A DNA stretch of 64,000 nt from an uncultured Muribaculaceae bacterium (GTDB taxonomy: Bacteria > Bacteroidota > Bacteroidia > Bacteroidales > Muribaculaceae), in the NCBI GenBank assembly GCA_910586595.1, contig CAJUJB010000005.1:26402-90401 (forward strand), in the 5' to 3' direction. The notes under the pieces are model-generated. The model was not told the origin of the DNA. It saw nothing but the letters and a program-made list of their open reading frames with translations, and made no database searches. Below are positions 1-7,707 of the stretch, piece by piece. The translations under genes and the position numbers were made by a program. Within the stretch, counting starts at the first letter, position 1, and each line of letters begins with the position of its first letter.

Positions 1-903
1 GTGAAATCTCGGTTTTTCAAGCGCTTGCGCGCCGCCGGTGTGTTAGCCTCTCCGTTCTTTAAGGTTACCTTCCCTCAATTGGCAACCAGGGTCAACTGGC
101 GTAATCACCGCAAGATATGCATTATTGACAACAGCATAGGGTACCTTGGTGGCATGAATGTCGCCGACAGATATATCGACGGAGGCAAGAAATTCAATTC
201 ATGGCGTGATACACATGTGCGCTTGATTGGCCCCGCTGTGGCCGCCCTCCAATACTCGTATGCCGTTGACTGGAATTTCATGGGTGGTGGCTTGATTGAG
301 GATGAGCCTTATCGCGATCCGGTAGGAGAATATGTAAATAAATCTGCAATTACTGGAGTCGGAGCTCAGCTGCTTACTTCTGGCCCTACCTCTCAATGGG
401 CTAATATAGCTATGGCCTTTCATAAGGCAATTGCGAATGCCAAGCGACGCGTATACATTCAGACTCCATATTTCCTCCCTACCGAAGGCCTGCTTAAAGC
501 CTTGCATGCGGCAGCCCTCTCGCATGTAGATGTGCGAATCATGATGCCTCTGCGAAGCGATTCTGTAATGCTTACCCACGCTTCGGCCTCGTATGTGTCG
601 GAGTGCCTGAGAGCCGGTATAAAAATTTATTTTTACAAACCGGGCATGCTTCACTCGAAGATGATTATCGTGGATGATGAATTTGTCAGCATAGGTTCTA
701 CAAATTTCGATTTCCGTAGCTTCGAGTGTAATTTCGAGTCAAATCTATTCTTTTATAGCCGGACTTTAACCGAGAAGATGCTCAAGGTTTACAGAGATGA
801 TCTTGCTGAATGCGTCCGTGTCAATCCTACACAGTGGAGACACCGCCGCGTTTCAGTTAAGATTGCCGAGTCTGTGCTGCGTCTATTGAGCCCGGTACTT
901 TAA
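1..903 (+). CDS. cls: Cardiolipin synthase, C-terminal part (5' end outside window)
   Basis: Phospholipase D superfamily enzyme that condenses phosphatidylglycerol (or related lipids) into cardiolipin at the inner membrane. Both catalytic HKD motifs are visible: NHRKICIID at about residues 35-43 (H36, K38, D43) and LHSKMIIVDD with H218, K220 and D225, each followed by the usual Gly/Ser and Asn residues (GGMN; GSTNFDFRS). Family members are about 480 residues with two N-terminal membrane helices; only 300 residues are present, so the gene starts upstream and the GTG at base 1 is almost certainly an internal valine codon. The stop is 24 bp before the HD-domain gene, so the two may be co-transcribed. 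Function as cardiolipin synthase rather than another PLD-type transferase is inferred from motif spacing and the conserved C-terminus. Confidence 0.9.
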   Translation: MKSRFFKRLRAAGVLASPFFKVTFPQLATRVNWRNHRKICIIDNSIGYLGGMNVADRYIDGGKKFNSWRDTHVRLIGPAVAALQYSYAVDWNFMGGGLIEDEPYRDPVGEYVNKSAITGVGAQLLTSGPTSQWANIAMAFHKAIANAKRRVYIQTPYFLPTEGLLKALHAAALSHVDVRIMMPLRSDSVMLTHASASYVSECLRAGIKIYFYKPGMLHSKMIIVDDEFVSIGSTNFDFRSFECNFESNLFFYSRTLTEKMLKVYRDDLAECVRVNPTQWRHRRVSVKIAESVLRLLSPVL

Positions 904-927
904 CCATTAGTTTAATTCATTAATCAG

Positions 928-1554
928 ATGACAGTAGATAACCGTAAAATATCAGATGCTAAGAACCGTTTCTGCACAATACTGAGAGAAACGGGCCGTG
1001 AAAATATCGATTATGTGATTGAGGATCTTGAGTCGTGGGGGTTCTTTGAAGCTCCGGCGTCTGCAAAAGGTCATGGAGCTTATGCCGGTGGATTGCTCGA
1101 CCATTCCCTTAACGTCTATGATGCGGCAGTGGCGACTCGTAAGGATTTAATCGCTGCCCGTCCTGACCTTGAAGCTCAGCTGCCTCTTGACTCGATTGCT
1201 ATATCAGCCCTCCTGCATGATGTATGCAAAGCTAATTTCTATCGGCTTGTGCGTCGCAAACGCCGCAACGAGATAGGAATATTTGAAGAGGAAGAGGCAT
1301 ATGAGATTCATGACGAAGTCTTTCCTGTGGGTCATGGCGAGAAGTCTGTGATTTTGCTTCTGCAATCGGGGCTTGACCTGAGTGATGATGAGATATATGC
1401 TATCCGCTGGCATATGGGTCCTTGGAATCTATCACGAGACGATGAGAAGTTTTACCGACAGGCTGGCCGAGTGTCGGCACTGCAACCCTTGATCCATGCT
1501 GCCGATACCATTGCGTCGGCTCTTCTCGAAAGGCCTGTAGCTACCGGCAACTGA
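928..1554 (+). CDS. HD-domain phosphohydrolase family protein
   Basis: A 208-residue cytoplasmic protein with a complete HD metal-binding signature: H59 (LLDHSLNVYDAA), the H97-D98 pair (ALLHDVCKANF), H136 (VGHGEKSV) and H162 (IRWHMGPW). The arrangement resembles the HD domain of YhaM-type 3'-5' exoribonucleases and related nucleotide phosphohydrolases, but no OB-fold or other domain is attached, so the substrate cannot be stated. It follows the cardiolipin synthase gene by 24 bp and is followed by a promoter for the next gene, so it probably ends a small transcription unit. The fold assignment is firm, the reaction is unknown. Confidence 0.85.
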   Translation: MTVDNRKISDAKNRFCTILRETGRENIDYVIEDLESWGFFEAPASAKGHGAYAGGLLDHSLNVYDAAVATRKDLIAARPDLEAQLPLDSIAISALLHDVCKANFYRLVRRKRRNEIGIFEEEEAYEIHDEVFPVGHGEKSVILLLQSGLDLSDDEIYAIRWHMGPWNLSRDDEKFYRQAGRVSALQPLIHAADTIASALLERPVATGN

Positions 1555-1571
1555 TAATTATTGTATCAAAA

Positions 1572-1587
1572 TAATTTTGTACCTTTG
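1572..1587 (+). promoter_or_regulatory. Promoter -7 element for the lipoprotein gene
   Basis: TACCTTTG at 1580-1587 matches the Bacteroidetes -7 consensus TAnnTTTG. A second overlapping candidate, TAATTTTG, lies at 1572-1579. A TTG at 1561-1563 is a poorly spaced -33 candidate. The start codon at 1611 lies about 17 nt after the expected transcription start. Confidence 0.6.
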
Positions 1588-1610
1588 TACTCACCTTAAC
1601 CTAAACATAT

Positions 1611-2408
1611 ATGAATCGTATATTCCGCAATCTCCTTTTTGGTGTGGCCCTGGTGGCCGGTCTTGCATCCTGCGGCAGCTCTAAAAGTAAAGAGCCTTCG
1701 GCGCTGATCGCACAAAGCGAACGTATCGCCGGTGAACTTTCAACTCTTGTAGATGATAGCCCGATGTTCCTTCAGTCGGCTGACGTAGAGTATTCAGATG
1801 CCGTGCTGAGTGTGGCTATAGCTTTCAGTGATACTGCAGTTTCTGTCTCAGATTATTCAGAATCGCTTGTGCAGTATGTGCTGGCTCAATACCTCAAGGC
1901 ACATGGAGGCCCCGACCTCGATGTCGTGCTCAATACCTTGTCGTCGGAAGAAGGCTCACTCAAACTGACTCTTTCAGATACTCATGGCACTTCCCGCGAA
2001 TATCCTGTGGCAGCTGGCCGTCTTAAGCAGCTTGTGAAGCTGAAACCCATGGAGCTCAACTACAATGACGTGCGCACTAATGTGAGTGATATACTCGCTA
2101 AAAAATGCTCTGAGTATAAAGACGCCTACAATGCTACAGATGCCGAGTTTGGTATTGTGTCAAGTTTCGCTCAATACACACTCGCCTTCCCTAAGGCTTC
2201 AGCTTATTCCAATCTCAATCAGGCAAGTCTGACCGGTCGTTACCTGAAGGTTATCCAGCCTCGCTATGAAGATTTTGGAGCATGTCGCCCCATGGTAGAG
2301 GAACTTATGACGAGCCTTTCGATTGATGGCTACCGATTTGTGTATACAGATGCTGACGGCGGTCACGAACTTAAAGCAGCTTTGCCCTGGCGTCTAATCA
2401 ACAAGTAA
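1611..2408 (+). CDS. Hypothetical exported lipoprotein
   Basis: I do not recognise the family. The 265-residue product begins with a basic n-region and a hydrophobic stretch ending in a lipobox, AGLASCGSS, with the acylated Cys near residue 22, so it should be a lipoprotein anchored in the cell envelope. The remainder is a soluble mixed alpha/beta sequence without Cys pairs, membrane segments or catalytic signatures that I can identify. It has its own promoter and ends 18 bp before pepT, so read-through into pepT is likely, but that proximity gives no functional clue. Confidence 0.75.
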   Translation: MNRIFRNLLFGVALVAGLASCGSSKSKEPSALIAQSERIAGELSTLVDDSPMFLQSADVEYSDAVLSVAIAFSDTAVSVSDYSESLVQYVLAQYLKAHGGPDLDVVLNTLSSEEGSLKLTLSDTHGTSREYPVAAGRLKQLVKLKPMELNYNDVRTNVSDILAKKCSEYKDAYNATDAEFGIVSSFAQYTLAFPKASAYSNLNQASLTGRYLKVIQPRYEDFGACRPMVEELMTSLSIDGYRFVYTDADGGHELKAALPWRLINK

Positions 2409-2426
2409 TTCCCCCATCCTGCAACA

Positions 2427-3662
2427 ATGAACTTAGTAGACAGATTTTTACAATATGTTAAGTTCGACACCCAGAGCGACGAACTTACTAACATGACTCC
2501 CTCCACTCCGGGGCAGATGATATTTGCCGAGCATCTTAAAAAAGAACTTGAGGCGCTCGGCCTATCGGAAATAACTCTGGATGACAATGGTTATCTTTTC
2601 GCGACACTTCCTTCCAATCTTCCTGCAGGGGTAGAGGTCCCTACCGTAGGCTTCATCGCGCATCTTGATACATCCCCTGATTTGTCAGGCCGTCATGTGG
2701 CACCTCGCATTGTAGAGCATTACGACGGTGGCGACATCGTGCTGAATGAGTCAACCGGCGTCGTTCTTTCTCCTCGCGATTTCCCTGAGTTATCACACTA
2801 TGTAGGCCAGGATCTGATTGTAACTGATGGTAATACTTTGCTTGGCGCCGACGACAAGGCTGGCGTCGCAGAGATTATCAGTGCTGTCGATTATCTTCTT
2901 CAGCATCCGGAGATCAAGCATGGTAAAATCCGTGTTGGCTTTAATCCCGATGAGGAGATTGGCCTTGGGGCACATAAATTCGATGTGGAGAAATTTGGCT
3001 GTGACTTCGCATATACGATGGACGGCGGAGAAATCGGTGAACTTGAATTCGAGAATTTCAATGCTGCCGTTGCGCGTGTAACCTTTACCGGTCGCAATGT
3101 CCATCCGGGATATGCAAAGCACAAGATGATCAACTCTATGCGCATTGCCAACCAGTTCATCATCATGCTGCCTCGCTGGGAAACCCCCGAGCATACTGAG
3201 GATTATGAGGGATTCTACCATCTGATCTCGATGGAAGGTACTGTTGAGAAAACTGTGCTCACTTATATCATCCGCGATCATGACCGCGACCGCTTTGAGC
3301 GCCGTAAGAAAGAACTTGAGCATCTTGCACGCAAGATCAATCATGAGTTCCCCGATTGCTGCACGCTCGACATAAAGGATCAGTATTATAATATGCGCGA
3401 GAAAATTGAGCCTGTAATGCACATAATCGACATCGCGGAAGAAGCCATGCGTAACCTTGATATTGAACCGAAAGTTCAGCCTATCCGCGGCGGAACAGAC
3501 GGTGCGCAGCTCTCGTTCAAAGGTCTCCCTTGCCCCAATATTTTCGCTGGTGGTCTGAATTTCCACGGACGCTACGAGTTCGTTCCCATTCCATCAATGG
3601 AAAAAGCCAAAGGCGTCATTGTAGAGATTGCGCGCCTGGTTGGAGAAGGTTCCCGCAAATAA
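2427..3662 (+). CDS. pepT: Peptidase T (tripeptide aminopeptidase)
   Basis: Cytoplasmic zinc aminopeptidase of the M20B family that removes the N-terminal residue from tripeptides. The 411-residue length matches the family. Metal ligands and catalytic residues are in place: IAHLDTSPD (H79, D81), LLGADDKAG near residue 142 (bridging Asp), and NPDEEIG near residues 173-178 (catalytic Glu pair), with the GGTDGAQLSFKG segment and a C-terminal FAGGLNFHGRYE His ligand. The dimerisation domain lies between. It is 18 bp behind the lipoprotein gene and 13 bp ahead of miaA, consistent with co-transcription. Confidence 0.95.
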   Translation: MNLVDRFLQYVKFDTQSDELTNMTPSTPGQMIFAEHLKKELEALGLSEITLDDNGYLFATLPSNLPAGVEVPTVGFIAHLDTSPDLSGRHVAPRIVEHYDGGDIVLNESTGVVLSPRDFPELSHYVGQDLIVTDGNTLLGADDKAGVAEIISAVDYLLQHPEIKHGKIRVGFNPDEEIGLGAHKFDVEKFGCDFAYTMDGGEIGELEFENFNAAVARVTFTGRNVHPGYAKHKMINSMRIANQFIIMLPRWETPEHTEDYEGFYHLISMEGTVEKTVLTYIIRDHDRDRFERRKKELEHLARKINHEFPDCCTLDIKDQYYNMREKIEPVMHIIDIAEEAMRNLDIEPKVQPIRGGTDGAQLSFKGLPCPNIFAGGLNFHGRYEFVPIPSMEKAKGVIVEIARLVGEGSRK

Positions 3663-3675
3663 TTGACTTCTGAGC

Positions 3676-4602
3676 GTGGTGGATTCAGACAGAATACTTG
3701 CTGTCGTTACCGGGCCTACAGCATCCGGTAAAACCGCGCTTGCCATAGGGCTGGCAGAGCACTTCAACACCGAGATAATTTCTGCCGACTCACGCCAGCT
3801 CTATAGAGATATACCGATAGGCACGGCTGCTCCAACTCCCGAGGAGCAGGCCCGTGCCTTTCATCATCTTGTGGGAGTACTGCCATTGGATGCATATTAT
3901 AGCGCGGCACGTTTTGAGGAAGATGCCCTTGCGATTTTGCCCGAAATATGGAGTAAAAGCCAGGTGGCTGTAGTGTGTGGAGGCTCCATGATGTATGTGG
4001 ACGCTCTGTGCAATGGCATAGACGAAATGCCGACGGTCAGTCAAAGTGTGCGCGAGTATGTATTGAATATGCTCGACGCGCATGGCATTGAGGCAGTGTT
4101 GGCACAGCTACTGATTGTCGATCCTGATTACTGGGAGAGAGTCGACCGCTCGAACACACGGCGGGTTGTCCATGCTCTTGAGGTTAGTCTGGAAGCCGGT
4201 CGACCGTATTCTTCTTTGCTTACTGGAGCGAGCCGCAAGCGCCCGTTCACTATTGTAAAAGTTGGCATCGAACGTACTCGTGAAGATCTTTTCGCGCGTA
4301 TTAATGCTCGTGTGGATGCAATGATAGGCGCGGGGCTGGAGAACGAGGCGAGACGCGCGTTCGCTCAAGGGAATTTTAACTCGTTGAATACTGTTGGCTA
4401 CAAAGAAATGGCTTCATATTTTGCCGGTGAGATGGATTGGGCGACAGCCGTAGCTCGTATTGCCAAAAATACCAGAGTATATGCCAAGAAACAGTTGACG
4501 TGGCTAAAACGGGATTCCTCTATCAATTGGCTACATCCAGATACAGCACTCCCAGATGCGATAGAGCTTATTGAAATGAATATTGCTGCCGGAAGAAGAT
4601 AA
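3676..4602 (+). CDS. miaA: tRNA dimethylallyltransferase
   Basis: Transfers a dimethylallyl group from DMAPP to N6 of A37 in tRNAs that read UNN codons. The P-loop GPTASGKT is at residues 13-20, followed by the family signatures ISADSRQLYRDIPIGTA (substrate tRNA-binding region), CGGSMMYVDALCNGID and a C-terminal KNTRVYAKKQLTWLKR helix. Length of 308 residues is normal. Translation starts with GTG at 3676, 13 bp after pepT; no ATG sits between the pepT stop and the P-loop, so GTG is the only reasonable start. The stop codon overlaps the left arm of a strong hairpin. Confidence 0.95.
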   Translation: MVDSDRILAVVTGPTASGKTALAIGLAEHFNTEIISADSRQLYRDIPIGTAAPTPEEQARAFHHLVGVLPLDAYYSAARFEEDALAILPEIWSKSQVAVVCGGSMMYVDALCNGIDEMPTVSQSVREYVLNMLDAHGIEAVLAQLLIVDPDYWERVDRSNTRRVVHALEVSLEAGRPYSSLLTGASRKRPFTIVKVGIERTREDLFARINARVDAMIGAGLENEARRAFAQGNFNSLNTVGYKEMASYFAGEMDWATAVARIAKNTRVYAKKQLTWLKRDSSINWLHPDTALPDAIELIEMNIAAGRR

Positions 4603-4625
4603 ACATCGTAATCTTCTTCCGGTAG
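4586..4625 (+). terminator. Hairpin overlapping the miaA stop
   Basis: CCGGAAGAAGAT at 4589-4600 is the exact reverse complement of 4611-4622, with a 10-nt loop; three more pairs (one G:T) extend it to 4586-4625. Only a weak T-rich tail follows, so it could be a terminator or an mRNA 3'-end stabiliser. It separates the pepT-miaA unit from hpt. Confidence 0.65.
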
Positions 4626-4649
4626 TAGTATTTAGATTGGAAAAATTGC

Positions 4650-4680
4650 TTGCGGAGTTTGAGAAAAAGTATTAACTTTG
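4650..4680 (+). promoter_or_regulatory. Promoter of hpt-adk
   Basis: -7 box TAACTTTG at 4673-4680, with a TTG -33 candidate at 4650-4652 (20-bp spacer). The expected transcription start is near 4687 and hpt starts at 4703. Confidence 0.7.
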
Positions 4681-4702
4681 CACAATATTTTTCGCACCCA
4701 AA

Positions 4703-5245
4703 ATGAAACAAGTGACTTATGAGGGCCTGACATTCGAGCCCTATATCTCAAAAAAAGACATTGCCGCCCGTGTTGAGGAACTCGGCAAAGAAATCGTGCG
4801 CGACTGCGCCGGCAAAATGCCCCTGTTTGTGTGTGTGCTCAACGGGGCATTTCCTTTTGCGAGCGACTTGTTCAGAGCCGTTGAAAGCATAGATGCCGAA
4901 ATCACATTTATCCGCCTTAAGAGCTATGAAGGCACTGAGAGCAGTGGCGCGGTAAAAGAGGTCATCGGTCTGCATGAGAATATTGAAGGCCGCACAATTA
5001 TCATTGTCGAAGATATTGTCGACACCGGTAACACTATTTTCCGCCTGATCCAGGATCTTGAGAAGAGTAAGCCTGCAGAAATAAAAATTGCCACACTTCT
5101 TTTCAAACCTGATGCACTTGTCCGTCCGGTCAAGCCCGATTATGTCGGATTCAGCATTCCCACCAAGTTTATCATCGGTTACGGACTCGACCTCAATGAA
5201 AAGGCCCGCAATCTTAACGATATCTATATCCTCAAAGAGGCCTGA
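4703..5245 (+). CDS. hpt: Hypoxanthine phosphoribosyltransferase
   Basis: Purine salvage enzyme converting hypoxanthine (and probably guanine) with PRPP to IMP/GMP in the cytoplasm. The PRPP-binding signature IIIVEDIVDTGNTI is at about residues 98-111, preceded by the flexible loop LKSYEGTESSG and followed by the base-specificity Lys in LLFKPDALV and the C-terminal DYVGFSIPTKFIIGYGLD segment. At 180 residues it has the length of bacterial Hpt. It has its own promoter and ends 32 bp before adk; pairing with adenylate kinase makes a small purine nucleotide operon, as in many Bacteroidetes. Confidence 0.95.
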   Translation: MKQVTYEGLTFEPYISKKDIAARVEELGKEIVRDCAGKMPLFVCVLNGAFPFASDLFRAVESIDAEITFIRLKSYEGTESSGAVKEVIGLHENIEGRTIIIVEDIVDTGNTIFRLIQDLEKSKPAEIKIATLLFKPDALVRPVKPDYVGFSIPTKFIIGYGLDLNEKARNLNDIYILKEA

Positions 5246-5277
5246 ACCAACCGTTCAGCGTATACGTTTTAACTGAC

Positions 5278-5862
5278 ATGAACATAGTAATTTTCGGTGC
5301 CCCCGGCAGTGGTAAGGGCACACAGAGCGAAAAACTCATCTCGGAATACGGATTACATCATATTTCTACCGGCGAACTGCTGCGTGATCACATTGCCCGT
5401 GGCACTCATCTTGGTAAGGTTGCCGACACCTACATTTCACAGGGTCTTTTGATCCCGGATGAATTGATGGTAGAAGTTTTGGCCGATCTTTTCAAAGAGA
5501 ATCCCGAAGTGGCAGAGAAAGGTGTCATCTTTGACGGTTTTCCCCGTACAATAGCTCAGGCAGAAGCTTTGGCAGATCTGCTTCAGCGCTATGGCACGGA
5601 GATTCATGCAGTTGTCGGCCTTGAGGTAGACGAAGACGAACTTGTGCGCCGCATGTTGGAACGCGGTAAAGCAAGCGGTCGCTCGGATGATAATCTCGAC
5701 ACCATCCGCAAGCGTCTGGACGTCTATCATAAACAGACAGCACCTTTGAGAGATTATTATCTTGGCAAAGGTCGCTACCATAAAATTGACGGTAATCGAA
5801 CGGTTGATGATATTTTTGGAGATATCCGCACGTCGCTCGAGCCTCATAAAGATAAGAAATAA
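5278..5862 (+). CDS. adk: Adenylate kinase
   Basis: Interconverts ATP plus AMP and two ADP. The P-loop GAPGSGKGTQ is at residues 7-16, the AMP-binding STGELLRDHI follows, then GVIFDGFPRTIAQAEAL, LEVDEDELVRRMLERG and the short lid KASGRSDDNLDTIRKRLDVY. The lid is the short, zinc-free form, and the total length of 194 is normal for Bacteroidetes. It follows hpt by 32 bp and is closed by a perfect 16-bp terminator hairpin. Confidence 0.96.
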   Translation: MNIVIFGAPGSGKGTQSEKLISEYGLHHISTGELLRDHIARGTHLGKVADTYISQGLLIPDELMVEVLADLFKENPEVAEKGVIFDGFPRTIAQAEALADLLQRYGTEIHAVVGLEVDEDELVRRMLERGKASGRSDDNLDTIRKRLDVYHKQTAPLRDYYLGKGRYHKIDGNRTVDDIFGDIRTSLEPHKDKK

Positions 5863-5871
5863 TAGAGTTTT

Positions 5872-5911
5872 ATCGGCAGGCTTGAAGCACCTTCAAGCCT
5901 GCCGATTTTTA
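5872..5911 (+). terminator. Rho-independent terminator after adk
   Basis: A perfect 16-bp stem (5872-5887 with 5891-5906) and a 3-nt loop are followed by a T-rich tail TTTTTATATTT. It cleanly ends hpt-adk, so the acyl ligase gene 20 bp downstream needs read-through or a promoter I cannot recognise. Confidence 0.93.
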
Positions 5912-5931
5912 TATTTATCTCTCTCCGGAAG

Positions 5932-7668
5932 ATGTATACATTTGAAGAACCGTATTGCCACGCGCCTTACGATGATTTATTGAAAATCTACAGCACCAGT
6001 TTCGCTGATAATTTCCCACTTCCAGCTCTTACTGATTACATATCAGGCAAAACATTGTCGTATGGCGATGTCGCCCGGCGTATAGCTCGGTTACATCTGT
6101 TTTTTGAGATTGCAGGCGTCCAGAAAGGCGATAAGGTAGCTCTATTTGGCAAGAATACTCCTAATTGGGTTATAGCTTTTATGGCAACCATAACTTATGG
6201 TGCTGTCATTGTTCCGGTTCTTCATGATTTTAATCCTACCGACGCGCAGCATATCATCAATCACTCCGATGCGGTGATGCTGTTTGTCTCCGACGGACTT
6301 TTTCAAGCACTCGATTTCGAGTCAATGCCAGCTATCCGCGCGGCTGTCTCTCTCGATAGCCGTACCGTTATTGCTGAGCGTGCGCCGATAAAGAAATCTG
6401 GTCAGCGTACTCCGCTTAGTCACAAGTCGATTGTCACGAATCTGACACGTCAGTTCCGCAAACGATATCCAAATGGTTTTTCGGCGTCCGATATAAAGTA
6501 TCCACTTATCGAGGGCTCTTCGACTGCCGTAATTAACTATACTTCCGGCACTACTGGATTCTCAAAGGGCGTGATGCTGAGCCTGGACAACCTTCGCGGA
6601 AATGTTGTATTTGGTATCCGGTCAAATCTGCATTATCAAGGTTCGCGGGCCTTATCCTTCCTTCCGTTGGCCCATGCTTACGGTTGCGCATTCGATATGC
6701 TGGTGCCTTTGGCTGTGGGGTCACACGTGACTCTTCTGGGCAAGACCCCGACTCCGATGCTGTTACTTAAGGCCATGAGGCAGGTACGACCCTCGTTGAT
6801 TATATGCGTACCTCTCATTCTTGAGAAAATTTACCGCAAAGTGGTTGTACCACAGATCACACGAAAGCCGATACGCTGGGTGCTTGCTGTTCCGATGCTT
6901 GATAAAGCTGTATACAGCATGATTCGTTCTAAGCTGGTTGAAGCTTTCGGAGGGGCATTTGAGGAAGTGATTGTCGGAGGTGCTGCGCTTAACCCCGAAG
7001 TGGAGGAGTTCCTTGCACGTATCAAATTCCCATTTACGGTGGGGTATGGAATGACTGAATGCGGGCCGCTTATAAGTTATTCTCCCTGGAGAAGATTCAA
7101 GATTGGATCTGCCGGTCGAACTCTCAATCACATTATGGAAGCCCGCATATTGGCTGATGACTCAATCGGCCGAAGCGAGAATGGACGCCCGCAAGGTGAG
7201 ATTATGGTGCGAGGTCTGAATGTGATGAAGGGTTATTATAAGAATCCGGATGCGACTGAAGGTGTACTTGAGGAAGACGGTTGGCTTCACACAGGAGATA
7301 TGGGATGGATTGGAGATGATAGCCGAACCATCCATATCAGAGGAAGATATAAGACGATGATTCTTTCAGCGAACGGCCAAAATATCTACCCCGAAGAAAT
7401 TGAAGCTAAACTGAGCAATATGCCCTATGTCAATGAGTGCCTCGTCATAGAACGTGACGGCCAACTCGTGGCATTATGTCATCCTGACGCTGATCAGGTG
7501 ACTCGAGATGAACTTACTCCCTCACAACTGGCAGAGGCGATGGAGGCCAATCGATTAGGTCTGAATAAGATTGTGGCGCCATATGAGCAGGTAAGGGCAA
7601 TCGAGATTATGCCTGAAGAGTTTGAAAAAACACCCAAGCGCTCAATTCGCCGCTTCTTGTATAAGTAA
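5932..7668 (+). CDS. AMP-forming acyl-CoA ligase family protein
   Basis: Member of the ANL superfamily that activates a carboxylic acid as acyl-adenylate. Visible core motifs are the A3/P-loop YTSGTTGFSKGVML at about residues 203-216, the A5 motif GYGMTECGPLISY, the A7 region GWLHTGDMGWI and the A8 hinge IHIRGRYKTMILSANGQNIYPEEIE. The C-terminal catalytic lysine is probably in KTPKRSIRRFLYK. The 578-residue length and motif set are closest to long-chain fatty acid-CoA ligases, but no acyl carrier or beta-oxidation gene is adjacent, so the substrate is open. It precedes the thioredoxin-like lipoprotein by 39 bp. No membrane segments are evident. Confidence 0.88.
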   Translation: MYTFEEPYCHAPYDDLLKIYSTSFADNFPLPALTDYISGKTLSYGDVARRIARLHLFFEIAGVQKGDKVALFGKNTPNWVIAFMATITYGAVIVPVLHDFNPTDAQHIINHSDAVMLFVSDGLFQALDFESMPAIRAAVSLDSRTVIAERAPIKKSGQRTPLSHKSIVTNLTRQFRKRYPNGFSASDIKYPLIEGSSTAVINYTSGTTGFSKGVMLSLDNLRGNVVFGIRSNLHYQGSRALSFLPLAHAYGCAFDMLVPLAVGSHVTLLGKTPTPMLLLKAMRQVRPSLIICVPLILEKIYRKVVVPQITRKPIRWVLAVPMLDKAVYSMIRSKLVEAFGGAFEEVIVGGAALNPEVEEFLARIKFPFTVGYGMTECGPLISYSPWRRFKIGSAGRTLNHIMEARILADDSIGRSENGRPQGEIMVRGLNVMKGYYKNPDATEGVLEEDGWLHTGDMGWIGDDSRTIHIRGRYKTMILSANGQNIYPEEIEAKLSNMPYVNECLVIERDGQLVALCHPDADQVTRDELTPSQLAEAMEANRLGLNKIVAPYEQVRAIEIMPEEFEKTPKRSIRRFLYK

Positions 7669-7707
7669 GTGTGTAATTATTCCGAATCATATTAACCAAT
7701 TATAATC

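Noticed and set aside
2793..3566. A 257-codon open frame on the minus strand inside pepT
   Set aside because: It is antisense to a gene with all family motifs and has no recognisable similarity or start signal.
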